From the NCBI RefSeq assembly GCF_003575965.1, contig NZ_QWJJ01000003.1, forward strand, positions 62,001-126,000: a stretch of DNA of 64,000 bases, written 5' to 3'. Positions 27,142 to 36,046 of the stretch are shown in pieces (the stretch's first letter is position 1; each line of letters opens with the position of its first letter). The stretch comes from Pseudooceanicola sediminis (GTDB lineage Bacteria; Pseudomonadota; Alphaproteobacteria; Rhodobacterales; Rhodobacteraceae). The notes under the pieces were generated by a model. That model was not told the DNA's origin and did not search any database. It saw nothing but the letters and a program-made list of their open reading frames with translations. The translations under genes and the position numbers were made by a program.

Positions 27142-27491
27142 CTCTTCTCCACTCAATGCACCGGTGCGAACCAGGCCGCGCGCCGCGCCGGCCCCAGGGC
27201 GCGGCGCCGGATGGCATGGGAACGGACCAGCTTTGTGTCGAACGTAGATCATCACTTGCCCATTGGCGAACAAAAACAACGGCAAGGCCACCCGTGTTGC
27301 CACTGCGCCGCTACCCCTTCGGCTATCGCGCTATCCGTGTGGATGGTGGGGGCCGCACAAACGGGGCCGGGGCCTACCCGCGCGGTCAGCGGGGCTGGCC
27401 GCGCGGGGCGTCCCGCCCTCCCTCCGCGCCGTTGAAAGGGCGGGGGGATTGGCGGCATCTCATTGGCAACTCACGCAAACTGGAGACCGCC
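27142..27491. other. 350-bp divergent intergenic region, response regulator / WecG-WcaJ fusion
   Basis: Should contain both promoters. It carries palindrome site D at 27331-27346 and a related CTACC-CCTTC-GGCTA at 27311-27325. Open frames crossing it have no ribosome site or family likeness. Confidence 0.55.
27311..27346. promoter_or_regulatory. EPS-cluster palindrome, site D (tandem)
   Basis: CTATCC-GTGT-GGATGG at 27331-27346, with a weaker copy CTACC-CCTTC-GGCTA at 27311-27325. It is 146 bases before the fused transferase gene and about 190 before the response regulator gene. Confidence 0.5.
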
Positions 27492-28904
27492 ATGACCTTC
27501 GTAGATTCTGCCAAGATGCCCGCGCCCCGCCCGGCGCTCGATGCGCTCAACGCGTTTGCACCGCGCCAATCGCGGCTGTCGCATGTCAGCCTGTTCGGCC
27601 TCGACCTCGTCAGCGGCACAACCGCGGCGGTCATTCACGATCTGCTGCACACCACCGGTCGCCGCCGGGTGGCCTTCCTGAACGCCCACTGCGGCAACGT
27701 GATGGCAAGGGACGCCACCTATGCCGATGCGCTGGCCACGGCTGACATGATCCTGCCGGATGGGATCGGCATCGAACTGGCTGCCAGGTTCTGCGGAGCA
27801 CGCTTTGCGGAAAACCTCAACGGCACCGATTTCACCCCGGCCCTGCTCAAGGCGGCGGCGGCAAAGGGGCTGGGTGTCTACCTGCTGGGCGCCCGCCCGG
27901 GGGTGGCCGAGGCCGCCGCCCGCCAGCTCTGCCTGTCGATCCCCGGCCTGCGCATCGTGGGCACCCGCGACGGCTACGACGGCATGGCCGACGAAGACGC
28001 CGTGATTGCCGCGATCAATGCCGCCCGACCGGATATCCTGATCACCGCACTGGGCGTGCCGATGCAGGATGTCTGGCTGGCGCGCAATGCGCACCGCCTT
28101 GACGCCCGTATCACGATGGGTGTCGGTGCGTTGCTGGATTTCCTGGCCGGGCGTGTCCGTCGTGCCCCTGCGCTGGTGCGCCGGGCGCGCGCCGAATGGG
28201 CCTGGCGGCTCGCTTGCGAACCGCGTCGCATGGCCAGACGCTATCTTGCCGGAAACGTCACCTTTCTGGCCCGTGCCGCCGCCCACGCCGTGGGTCGGGT
28301 CGACGGATACGGCCTTCGTCGCCGGGTGATGGACATCGCGTCGGCAGGTGCGGCGGTGGCCCTTCTGGCCCCGGTCGCGCTGGTGCTGGCCGCCGCGATC
28401 CGTATCGAAAGCGGTGGCCCCGTCCTGTTTCGCCAGACCCGGATCGGGCGCAATGGCAAACCCTTCACGATGTACAAGTTCCGCTCGATGTACGCCGATG
28501 CAGAGCAGCGCCGCGCCGCGTTGCTGGCCACTTCGGACCGCGAAGGGATCTGTTTCAAATCCCGCAACGACCCACGCGTGACCCGCGTCGGACGCCTGTT
28601 GCGTCGCCTGTCGCTGGATGAATTGCCCCAGTTGCTGAACATCCTGCGCGGCGACATGTCGATCGTCGGCCCCCGCCCCGCGCTGCCGGAAGAGGTCGCG
28701 GCCTATCCCGACCGCGCCCTTGGCCGGCTGGCCGTCAACCCCGGCCTGACCGGGATCTGGCAGGTCTCGGGCCGTGCCGAGATCGGCTTCGACCGGATGG
28801 TCGACATGGATCTTGCCTATGCCGATGCCCGCTCGACCCTGCTGGACCTTGTCATCATGGCAATGACCTTTCGTGCCGTCGTCGGCGGGCGTGGCGCCTA
28901 CTGA
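27492..28904 (+). CDS. Fused WecG/TagA/CpsF glycosyltransferase and undecaprenyl-phosphate sugar transferase
   Basis: 470-residue fusion of two exopolysaccharide enzymes. Residues about 25-245 form a GT26 WecG/TagA-type transferase (FLNAHCGNVMARDATY, ADMILPDGIGIELA, LGVPMQDVWLARN, MGVGALLDFLAGR). Residues about 280-470 form a WcaJ/ExoY-type sugar transferase that starts repeat-unit assembly on undecaprenyl phosphate: a membrane segment (VMDIASAGAAVALLAPVALV), then GPVLFRQTRIGRNGKPF, KFRSM, DELPQLLNILRGDMSIVGPR and PGLTGIWQVSGR. One chain may thus add the first and second sugars. ATG 27492 is preceded by GGAG. Confidence 0.9.
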   Translation: MTFVDSAKMPAPRPALDALNAFAPRQSRLSHVSLFGLDLVSGTTAAVIHDLLHTTGRRRVAFLNAHCGNVMARDATYADALATADMILPDGIGIELAARFCGARFAENLNGTDFTPALLKAAAAKGLGVYLLGARPGVAEAAARQLCLSIPGLRIVGTRDGYDGMADEDAVIAAINAARPDILITALGVPMQDVWLARNAHRLDARITMGVGALLDFLAGRVRRAPALVRRARAEWAWRLACEPRRMARRYLAGNVTFLARAAAHAVGRVDGYGLRRRVMDIASAGAAVALLAPVALVLAAAIRIESGGPVLFRQTRIGRNGKPFTMYKFRSMYADAEQRRAALLATSDREGICFKSRNDPRVTRVGRLLRRLSLDELPQLLNILRGDMSIVGPRPALPEEVAAYPDRALGRLAVNPGLTGIWQVSGRAEIGFDRMVDMDLAYADARSTLLDLVIMAMTFRAVVGGRGAY

Positions 28905-28940
28905 CCGCACTGCCCACGCATCTGAGCGAGGAGCTCTCGC

Positions 28941-29863
28941 ATGTCCCATGTCAAGATCGCAGTCTTTCCCGTCGCCGGTCTCGGAACCCGCTTTCGCCCC
29001 GCCACCAAGGCCGTCCCGAAGGAGATGCTGCCGCTGGTCGATCGCCCCCTGATAGACGACGCGGTCGAGGAGGCCCGCGCGGCGGGGATCGAACAGTTCA
29101 TCTTCGTCACCTCGCGCGACAAACCTGCGATCGAAACGCACTATGGCAGGGTCCCGCATCTTGAACGCAGGCTTCACCGTGCGGGCAAGACCGCCGCCCT
29201 TCAGGCCGTTCAGGCGGGTATCCTGCCGCGCGGAACCGCCCGTTTCCTGCGTCAGGATCGCCCGCTCGGGCTTGGTCACGCCGTGGGCCTGGCGCGTCAT
29301 CTGGTGGGGGATCAACCCTTTGCCCTGCTGCTGCCCGACGATGTGATCATGGCGCCAAGGGGCTGCCTGGCGCAGATGGTTGCCGCGATGGAGGTCGCAC
29401 CCGACGCCGTGCGCGCCGACGGAATCCTGCCGACGGAATCATGGACGTCGACCGCAGCGAAGGGCCGATCGCATTCCCGCGTGGTCTGGTGGAAAAACCC
29501 GAACCCGCACAGGCACCATCGCGCCTGGCCGTTGTCGGGCGCTACATCCTGGAGCCGTCGATCTTCGCGCGTCTGTCGGAAACCCGGCCGGGCGCGGGCG
29601 GCGAAATTCAACGGATCGATGCCATCAACGCGGATGCCGCGACGGGCGTTATCACGGGCCTGCGCTTTCGAGGAGAACGCTTCGACTGCGGCTCGGTCGC
29701 GGGCTACCTCGCGGCGACACTGGCCCATGCGATGCAACGCGCCGATGTCGGCCCCGCCGTCGCTGCGGCCATGCGGCGCCACCTGGCGCATGTGCGGCCA
29801 GGCTGCTCGCTGCACCCTGAACACCCCTCCGGGTCGGCGCGCTCCCTCCAAGGTGTCGCGTGA
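28941..29863 (+). pseudogene. galU: galU-like UTP-glucose-1-phosphate uridylyltransferase, frameshifted
   Basis: The intact enzyme makes UDP-glucose for polysaccharide synthesis. The first part reads correctly (VAGLGTRFRPATKAVPKEMLPLVDRPL, RPLGLGHAVGLAR, LLPDDVIM). The C-terminal part (GLVEKPEPAQAPSRLAVVGRYIL, PGAGGEIQRIDAI, RGERFDCGS) continues only in another frame. The break coincides with a 14-bp tandem duplication, 29415-29428 and 29429-29442, differing at one base. Removing one copy restores a single 302-residue frame. The region just before the break also looks about 10 residues short relative to the family as I recall it. It is a true pseudogene or an assembly/sequencing error. Good ribosome site GAGGAG. 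Confidence 0.82.
29415..29442 (+). repeat. 14-bp tandem duplication disrupting galU
   Basis: GCCGACGGAATCCT is followed directly by GCCGACGGAATCAT. The 14-base insertion shifts the reading frame. Confidence 0.9.
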
Positions 29864-29893
29864 CCTTGCGCCGCCCGGCAGGGCGAAAAACTG

Positions 29894-29937
29894 CAAAGAC
29901 ACCGCAAAGACACCGCAAAGACACCGACCAGATACCG
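29894..29937. repeat. 11-bp iteron-like tandem repeat, locus 2 (4 units)
   Basis: Three perfect copies of CAAAGACACCG followed by ACCAGATACCG, exact 11-bp period, then ACGT as at the other two loci. It lies 31 bases after the galU stop and 9 bases before the palindrome at 29946. The 26-nt/TTAACC tail of loci 1 and 3 is absent. Confidence 0.85.
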
Positions 29938-29945
29938 ACGTGAAA

Positions 29946-29963
29946 CCTATCCGTTCGGATAGG
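29946..29963. promoter_or_regulatory. EPS-cluster palindrome, site B (perfect 18 bp)
   Basis: CCTATCCGTTCGGATAGG is a perfect palindrome 78 bases upstream of the periplasmic protein gene at 30041 that precedes the hybrid kinase. It is the best copy of the four-site family. Confidence 0.75.
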
Positions 29964-30040
29964 CCGGATGTGCCGATGCCCCTCTGCCGCAGAGGCCGGT
30001 TTCAGGGCACACAGTAACCACCTCAACAGCAGGAGACGTC

Positions 30041-30571
30041 ATGACCATCGCACCCCACAAACCCCGTTTCCCGGTCCTTTCCCTTGTCGTGGCGGGACTG
30101 CTGGCCTCTGCTCCCTTCGGCACGCAGGCCGCCGACCTCGCCGCACCCGAAGGTGACGTTCTGCTGACCGTGACCGGCGCGATCACCAACACCAATGCCG
30201 ACAATGCCGCGCGCTTTGACCGAAAAATGCTCGAGGCGCTGCCCGCCGTGACGATCCGCACCAGCACCATCTGGACCGAGGGCGTGCAGACCTTCACCGG
30301 CGTGCAACTGATTGATCTTGCTGCCGCCGTTGGAACCGATGCCGATGAATTGCGCGCCATGGCGGTCAATGATTATGCGGTCACCATTCCCGGTGAAGAC
30401 TGGGTCGATGGTGGTCCGATCATCGCCTACCTCAATAACGGCGCACCGATGAGCCTGCGTGACAAGGGCCCGCTTTGGGTGATCTATCCCTATGACAGCA
30501 AACCCGCGTATCAGTCAGAGGTCGCATATTCGCGCAGCATCTGGCAGCTTGATCGCATCGAGATGGAGTAG
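30041..30571 (+). CDS. Periplasmic molybdopterin-binding-domain-like protein (cofactor Cys absent)
   Basis: 176-residue secreted protein: signal peptide ending GTQA, then a compact domain resembling the oxidoreductase molybdopterin-binding (sulfite-oxidase/YedY) fold (VTGAITNTN, FTGVQLIDLAAAVG, AVNDYAVTIPGEDW, GPLWVIYPYD). It is far shorter than YedY and shows no cysteine after the signal peptide, so it should not hold Moco and is more likely a binding or sensing protein. The hybrid histidine kinase gene starts 46 bases later; such pairs suggest that it supplies a periplasmic signal to the kinase (inference). A perfect palindrome lies upstream. Confidence 0.65.
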   Translation: MTIAPHKPRFPVLSLVVAGLLASAPFGTQAADLAAPEGDVLLTVTGAITNTNADNAARFDRKMLEALPAVTIRTSTIWTEGVQTFTGVQLIDLAAAVGTDADELRAMAVNDYAVTIPGEDWVDGGPIIAYLNNGAPMSLRDKGPLWVIYPYDSKPAYQSEVAYSRSIWQLDRIEME

Positions 30572-30616
30572 CGGAACAGGGCGGCTGTCGTCGCCCCCCG
30601 GACAACGGAGCGACAC

Positions 30617-33244
30617 ATGAGCCTGCCCGAAGATCAGCCGCGCGTCCGCACCCTTGCCGCCCGGTTGTGGACCCGCACCACCGCGACGGTCCTCGCGCTG
30701 GTCTTTTGCGTCGGACTGGTCGGCGCAATGGCTCTCGGCGTCCTGCGGGAGATCGATACGCTCAGCACGTCCAATTCGGACAACCTTCAATGGAGCCTGG
30801 CCCAGGCTGACGTCGAATACATGCAGTTCCGGCTGGCCCTTGAGCTGGCCGAGGAAAATCAGGTCACCCTGCAGGACGTGCGGCGCCGTTTCGACATTTT
30901 CTACAGCCGGCTCAACACGCTCGAGTCCGGCGAAGTCTATCGCGGGATGCGGGATAAGAGCGAACTGATCCAGCCGCGTCAAAACATTCGTGAATTCATG
31001 GACTTCGCGGTCCCGATCATCGACGGATCGGATGCGGATCTGCGGGCAGGATTGCCAGAGATGCAGGCGCGGGCCAATGCGATCATGGGGGATGTGCGCG
31101 ACCTTACGCTTGCTGGCCTTGCCGCCTTTGCCAATGAGTCCGATCGCCAGCGTCAGCAGGTCATGGGGACGCTGATCCGCCTTGCAGCCGTGCTGGCCAT
31201 CGTTCTGGCCGGCCTCATGTTGCTGGCTCTGGCGCTCTGGCGCCTGAACCGTCTCGCCTCTCTGCGCGAAGCCGAGGTCGAGCGTACGGCGGGCCGTATG
31301 CGCACCATCGTGGAAACCTCGCTCGACGCGATGGTGCTGAGCGATGCGGACGGGCGCATCCGAGAATTCAATTCCGCAGCCCAGACCATCTTTGGCTATT
31401 CGAGGGATGAAGCGCGCGAGCGGGACATGCTGGAATTGCTGATCGTGCCCGAAAGCCGGGAAAAGATCATGCGCCTCGCCCGCGACCAGTTCGACCCCGA
31501 TGCGAATGCCCCGGCGCTTCAGGCGGCTGACCGGACGCTGCAGGTCGTGGCGATGGCGCGCGGCGGGCGCACCTTTCCCGCTGAAATCACCTTTGACCGG
31601 GCCGAGGGCACGGATGGGCCCGTCTACGTGGCATTCATCCGCGATATCTCTCGTCGCAAAGCCGCCGAAGAGGGGCTGACCGACGCACGGGACCGGGCGC
31701 TGGCTGGCGAACGCGCCAAGGCCGAGTTCCTCGCCGTGATGAGCCACGAGATGCGCACGCCCCTGAACGGCCTGCTCGGCACGATGCAATTGCTGAGGGA
31801 CCATCAGATGAGTGAGGCGCAGAGCGATCTGCTGGACCACATGCAGTCCTCGGGTCAGCTGTTGCTGGGCTTGGTGAATGACGTTCTGGACCTTGCGAAG
31901 TTCGAAGCCGGAAAACTGTCGGTCGAGCAGAAACCGCTCTCGGTCACGCGTCTGCTGGATGGCGTGGTGGAAACGATCGCACCGCTGGCGGCCGCCAATG
32001 CCACGGCCCTTGAATGGCACTGGGAAGGCGAAGCACAGGATGCGATCGCGGGGGATGCCCGCAGATTGCGGCAGGTGCTTTTGAATCTGCTTGGCAATGC
32101 GGTGAAATTTACGCGTGGCGGCCGGGTCGATATCGAGGTCGAGACTCTCGGCTTTCGCGACCCCCAGCTGGAATTTCGCGTCATCGATACCGGGATCGGC
32201 ATCGCCGACAGCGATCTGGAGCGGATCTTCCAGGATTTCGAGACACTCGATTCGTCCTACGCGCGCCAGGCCGGGGGTACGGGTCTTGGCCTCGGGATCG
32301 CCCGACGCATGGTCGGTCTGATGGGGGGGGCGATCGGCGCCGAAAGCGAGGTGGGCGAGGGCAGCCTGTTCTGGATTCGGATCCCGATGATCCCGGTTGC
32401 GCAAATGCCCGCGTTCGAAGGGCCCGACAGACGGACGAAAACCCCAGCGGCGTCCCGCCAGACCACGCTGGCGCCGATGTCGATCCTGCTGGTCGAGGAT
32501 AACGAGATAAACCGCTTCGTTGCCCGCCAGATGCTGACCGCCGAAGGACACGAGGTCGTCGAGGCAAACGATGGCATGGCAGGCGTCGAAATGGCCAATA
32601 CCCGTGCCTTTGATATGATCCTGATGGATATTTCCATGCCGGTCCTCGATGGGCAGGCCGCGGCACGGCGAATCCGTGCGGGCAATGGCCCCTGCGTGCG
32701 CACGCCCATTCTGGCGGTCACCGCCCATGCCCTGCCCGAAGAAATTGCCCAGTTCCGTGACGCAGGAATGGAATACTGCATATCGAAACCGTTGGACCGG
32801 GGCGAGTTGCTGGCAACTCTGGCCGCCGCGCGCGGTCAAGCGGGCGATGCAGGTGCACAGTTGGACGTGCCGCCCGAATTGTCGCCCTCGATGCTCGATG
32901 CGCTGCTGGATACGGCCCATCTTGAACGCTTCTGGATCGATCTGCCCGAAAGCGCGCGCGACGCGTTGCTGCGCCGCTTCGTCGAGGAAACGCAAAAGGA
33001 CATCAGCTGGTTCGTGGGCCGGGCGGCAGATGATCCGGGTCTTCAGGCCCGGGCCCACCGGGTCGCGGGCAGTTGTGCCGCCTTCGGACTTAAGGCCCTG
33101 CGCGGGCACCTCGGGCAGATCGAGTCCGCGCTAAAGCAGGGGCAGATCGTCGACCCGGCTCTGATCGCGGCATTGCCGGACCTGTGGGCACGCAGCCGCA
33201 CCGCGCTGGATATCTGGTGCGACGAAGCGCGCCAGACGGCCTGA
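30617..33244 (+). CDS. Hybrid sensor histidine kinase with PAS, receiver and Hpt domains
   Basis: 875-residue inner-membrane phosphorelay protein. Order: TM1 near residue 25, helical periplasmic sensor to about 170, TM2 near 190-210 (LAAVLAIVLAGLMLLALAL), PAS about 225-345, HisKA with His377 in MSHEMRTPLNG, ATPase with LLNLLGNAVKF, DTGIGI and GGTGLGLGIA, receiver with Asp671 in ILMDISMPVLDG, and Hpt with His814 in AHRVAGSCAAFG. The BarA/TorS-like His-Asp-His chain needs a final response regulator; the LuxR-type one at 26527 is the nearest candidate. ATG 30617 follows CGGAGCGAC. Confidence 0.93.
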   Translation: MSLPEDQPRVRTLAARLWTRTTATVLALVFCVGLVGAMALGVLREIDTLSTSNSDNLQWSLAQADVEYMQFRLALELAEENQVTLQDVRRRFDIFYSRLNTLESGEVYRGMRDKSELIQPRQNIREFMDFAVPIIDGSDADLRAGLPEMQARANAIMGDVRDLTLAGLAAFANESDRQRQQVMGTLIRLAAVLAIVLAGLMLLALALWRLNRLASLREAEVERTAGRMRTIVETSLDAMVLSDADGRIREFNSAAQTIFGYSRDEARERDMLELLIVPESREKIMRLARDQFDPDANAPALQAADRTLQVVAMARGGRTFPAEITFDRAEGTDGPVYVAFIRDISRRKAAEEGLTDARDRALAGERAKAEFLAVMSHEMRTPLNGLLGTMQLLRDHQMSEAQSDLLDHMQSSGQLLLGLVNDVLDLAKFEAGKLSVEQKPLSVTRLLDGVVETIAPLAAANATALEWHWEGEAQDAIAGDARRLRQVLLNLLGNAVKFTRGGRVDIEVETLGFRDPQLEFRVIDTGIGIADSDLERIFQDFETLDSSYARQAGGTGLGLGIARRMVGLMGGAIGAESEVGEGSLFWIRIPMIPVAQMPAFEGPDRRTKTPAASRQTTLAPMSILLVEDNEINRFVARQMLTAEGHEVVEANDGMAGVEMANTRAFDMILMDISMPVLDGQAAARRIRAGNGPCVRTPILAVTAHALPEEIAQFRDAGMEYCISKPLDRGELLATLAAARGQAGDAGAQLDVPPELSPSMLDALLDTAHLERFWIDLPESARDALLRRFVEETQKDISWFVGRAADDPGLQARAHRVAGSCAAFGLKALRGHLGQIESALKQGQIVDPALIAALPDLWARSRTALDIWCDEARQTA

Positions 33245-33309
33245 GATCGCGCCCCGCGCCCACCTGGGCTGGCAGCGCGGGCAGGGGCCACGCAGCCCGG
33301 GTCGTGCAA
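33245..33309. terminator. Possible bidirectional hairpin between convergent genes
   Basis: CCCGCGC and GCGCGGG, separated by about 15 bases, lie between the hybrid kinase and exporter gene ends. There is no T-run on either side, so support is weak. Confidence 0.3.
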
Positions 33310-34587
33310 TCATTTCAGCAGCGTCGCGGCACCGACAATGCCCAGCACCCTGCCGATTTCAGTCACGTTGGTGATAGTGCTGTCGTAGCAGGCAATGGCA
33401 TCGCCCGGCAGCAGGTAGGGGTCATAGTCGTCCCGCTCGGCGCGCGTGCGCATGTCTTCGATGCCCCGTTCGATAACGACAGAAACCTTGGTCACGGGGT
33501 TTCGCGAAAACAGCGCGGCGGATCGGTTGGCGCTGGTTGCACGTGCGCCGCCGACACAGTTGGAATCCACAACCGCCTGCATGAAACGCGTACCATAGGG
33601 CACCTCGCGCACGGTTTGCCCAATGGCTGACGGGGCATTTCCGGTCGCTGGTTGCGTCAGGTTCGACAGGTACAGCGACACGCCAGGGGGGCTGATCGGA
33701 CCCGGCACCAGCATCCAATCCTGGAAACAGTCGCGCGTGGGCACAAAGACCTCGTCGCCGGTGATCAGCATCACGTCGTCAAAGCTGCGTCCCTCCAGCG
33801 CGCCCCGCAGATCCAGGCGATAGTTGGTGCCACCGCGGGTCAGCCGCACCGCAGACAGATCGGCATCCGGGCGCACCCCGCCGGCCACACGCAGCGCGAC
33901 CGAAATGTTGCGCCCCTCGGTGGAGTCGCCTAGCGCGCCTTGCCGTCGCACATCCACCTGATCGCCCGGCACACCGCCGATATCAGCGGTGCGCGGTTCG
34001 AACACTGCCCCTGAAATGGCAACGCGGGCCGCGGCGAAATCTTCGACCAACAGCGAAATCGCCGGCTCTTCGGTATAGAACCCGCCCTCTACCAGGCCGC
34101 TGCGAACAGCCCCCGCCACTGCCGTGGTAGAGCGCCCCTGCGCAGGGATGGGGGTCAGGTAGGGCAGCTTCAGCGTGCCATCACGCGACACGACGTATTC
34201 GTCGGTAAAGGTCGCATCCTCCGGCAGCCGCAGATCCAGCAGATCGCCACGCGACAGCAGTTCCCCGCGCAGTGCGATCGGGGCCCGCCCGCCCAGCTTG
34301 CCGCCGCTGCCGTCACCCGCCCCCCCGGCAAAGGGTCGGCAGCGCGCGGCATTCATCTGGGCCGAACGCAGAAACGGCTGTGCTTCGCGCCGGACCTCGG
34401 GGTCACGGTATTGCGCCTGGTAGGCGCCGCCCTGCGCCGCTGGTTCCAGGTTCGCGGGGCTTTTCGGCGGAGCGCAGGCCGTCAGGGCCATGACGACGAC
34501 CGCGGTACCCCGCCGGACGAAAGCGCGGCGTCGCGCGGCACCTTGGGTGGGGCCGGAAACTGGACCGGGACGGAAAGTAGCGGCCAC
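33310..34587 (-). CDS. Polysaccharide export lipoprotein (Wza-like)
   Basis: 425-residue outer-membrane export protein of the Poly_export/SLBB family. Lipobox MALTAC with Cys38 after an Arg-rich N-region. Poly_export domain (GDLLDLRLPEDATFTDEYVVSRDGTLKLPYL) and SLBB-like segments (VAISGAVFEPRTADIGGVPGD; MLITGDEVFVPTRD). It would form the channel for the exopolysaccharide, paired with the chain-length protein at 24927. The GTG start at 34587 is set by GGAGGT six bases upstream. It is divergent from the flippase operon, with palindrome site C between them. Confidence 0.85.
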   Translation of the reverse strand: MAATFRPGPVSGPTQGAARRRAFVRRGTAVVVMALTACAPPKSPANLEPAAQGGAYQAQYRDPEVRREAQPFLRSAQMNAARCRPFAGGAGDGSGGKLGGRAPIALRGELLSRGDLLDLRLPEDATFTDEYVVSRDGTLKLPYLTPIPAQGRSTTAVAGAVRSGLVEGGFYTEEPAISLLVEDFAAARVAISGAVFEPRTADIGGVPGDQVDVRRQGALGDSTEGRNISVALRVAGGVRPDADLSAVRLTRGGTNYRLDLRGALEGRSFDDVMLITGDEVFVPTRDCFQDWMLVPGPISPPGVSLYLSNLTQPATGNAPSAIGQTVREVPYGTRFMQAVVDSNCVGGARATSANRSAALFSRNPVTKVSVVIERGIEDMRTRAERDDYDPYLLPGDAIACYDSTITNVTEIGRVLGIVGAATLLK

Positions 34588-34593
34588 TCAGGC

Positions 34594-34599
34594 ACCTCC
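34594..34599 (-). promoter_or_regulatory. Ribosome binding site supporting a GTG start
   Basis: On the minus strand GGAGGT lies 6 bases before GTG 34587 of the Wza-like gene. Confidence 0.7.
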
Positions 34600-34676
34600 G
34601 GAGGATTCGGTAGCGATTACATCGCCTTGAACAAGTCGGCTACGCGATGACCGCAGGTCTGGCGGCGTGTCGCGAA

Positions 34677-34692
34677 TATCCGAAAGGATAGG
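34677..34692. promoter_or_regulatory. EPS-cluster palindrome, site C
   Basis: TATCC-GAAA-GGATA followed by GG, in the divergent region 90 bases before the Wza-like gene and 115 bases before the flippase gene. Confidence 0.65.
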
Positions 34693-34806
34693 TCGCTCGA
34701 CCTTTGGGCGCAACAACTGTCCCGTCGGGACCGCGACGGTTGCACGTCGGGCGCGGTATAGAACACACACCGCCGATTGCCGGCACACCTCACGGAACAG
34801 ACCGCC

Positions 34807-36045
34807 ATGATGATCACGGATCGCCTCGGACCATTTGCGCGCCACCTGATGGCTTATTGCCTGTCAGAAGTGGCTGCAAAGGCATCGCGGCTTCTTGTCG
34901 TCGTGGCGGTCGCCCGGACGATGGACGCCACCGCAATCGGCGTGGCCGCAGCGGCCCTTGCCGCCGCCGACATCCTGAAGTCACTGACCGACAACGGCGT
35001 CGGCCAGCGCATCATTTCCGCCCGTCCCGACGCGCTGGAGGCGACCTGCCGGACGGCTCGGCGCATCTTCGACGTCTGGTGCTTTGGCCTGTTCGCCCTG
35101 CAAATCGCAATTGGCGGCCTCGTGTTCGCCGTGAACGGCGATGTGGCCTTGTTCATGCTGATCGCGGTTCTGGCCGGCGAATACATCTTCATGCCTGCGG
35201 GCCTGGTGCAATGCGCCCTCGCAATGCGGGAGGGCCGTTTGCAGGAAACCGCGGCCATCGCCGCAGGGCAGGTCGTCGGGGCCAACGTGATGTCGGCCGT
35301 CCTGGCCGTGGTCGTTCCCGGCCCGCTCGCGCTGGTTCTTCCGCGTCTGCTGGCCGCGCCGATCTGGCTGATTGCCATGCGCCGCCTGCGCCCATGGTCG
35401 CCCGATCTGCGGGTGCGCCCGGCACCGCTGCGTCCCTTCGTGCGCTACGGCATGTCGGTTCTCGGGGTCGAGGTGGTCAAGGCATTGCGCCTTCAGGCGG
35501 ACAAGCTGGTTATCGTCGCCCTGTTGGGAACCGAGGCTCTCGGCATCTACTTCATGGCATTCAATGCGGGTCTCGGCCTTGCGACGTCCTTTGCCCAGGC
35601 ATTTTCGGTCGCGCTGTTCCCGCATCTGTGCGCGGCCAGCGACCCCGCTGCGGCGCTGCGTCGTGCCATGGGCCTCAGCCTTGCGGTGATTGCGCCGGTC
35701 GTGATCGCCCAGGCCATGGCTGCACCCTTTTACGTGCCGATCCTGTTCGGTGACGCCTGGCAGGGCATCGACATCATCGTCTCCGTTCTGTGCCTGGCCG
35801 CCATACCCGGGGTGCTCTGGTCGGGGGCGGCACAGTGGCTGCGCGCCCGCAACCAACCGCACGTGGAACTGATGATGACCCTCGGCATGACGCTGGCCCT
35901 GGTTGCGAACACTGCCGTGCTGGCCCGTTACGGGCTGACCTCCGTCGCCTTCGGCTATCTGGCCGTGGCGATCCTGACCCAGATCGGCGCGGCCCTGTTC
36001 GTGCTTGCCCCGGTCTTTAGCTTCACCCGTCAAGAGGCCTTTTGA
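34807..36045 (+). CDS. Oligosaccharide flippase, Wzx-like
   Basis: 412-residue membrane protein with about 12 helices, of the MATE-like flippase group that moves lipid-linked repeat units across the inner membrane. Family-like features: RLLVVVAVARTMDATAIGVAA at the N-terminus, SLTDNGVGQRIIS, and DKLVIVALLGTEALGIYFMAF mid-protein. I chose ATG 34807; an upstream TTG at 34777 is less likely. It begins the operon that encodes the glycosyltransferases downstream. Confidence 0.82.
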   Translation: MMITDRLGPFARHLMAYCLSEVAAKASRLLVVVAVARTMDATAIGVAAAALAAADILKSLTDNGVGQRIISARPDALEATCRTARRIFDVWCFGLFALQIAIGGLVFAVNGDVALFMLIAVLAGEYIFMPAGLVQCALAMREGRLQETAAIAAGQVVGANVMSAVLAVVVPGPLALVLPRLLAAPIWLIAMRRLRPWSPDLRVRPAPLRPFVRYGMSVLGVEVVKALRLQADKLVIVALLGTEALGIYFMAFNAGLGLATSFAQAFSVALFPHLCAASDPAAALRRAMGLSLAVIAPVVIAQAMAAPFYVPILFGDAWQGIDIIVSVLCLAAIPGVLWSGAAQWLRARNQPHVELMMTLGMTLALVANTAVLARYGLTSVAFGYLAVAILTQIGAALFVLAPVFSFTRQEAF

Positions 36046-36046
36046 A

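Noticed and set aside
29443-30017. Continuation of the galU frame to 30017
   Set aside because: After the 14-bp duplication this frame loses all GalU likeness while the other frame regains it, so it is an out-of-frame tail.
30515-33109. Minus-strand open frame of about 860 codons over the hybrid kinase
   Set aside because: The opposite strand encodes all expected kinase motifs; no motif on this strand.
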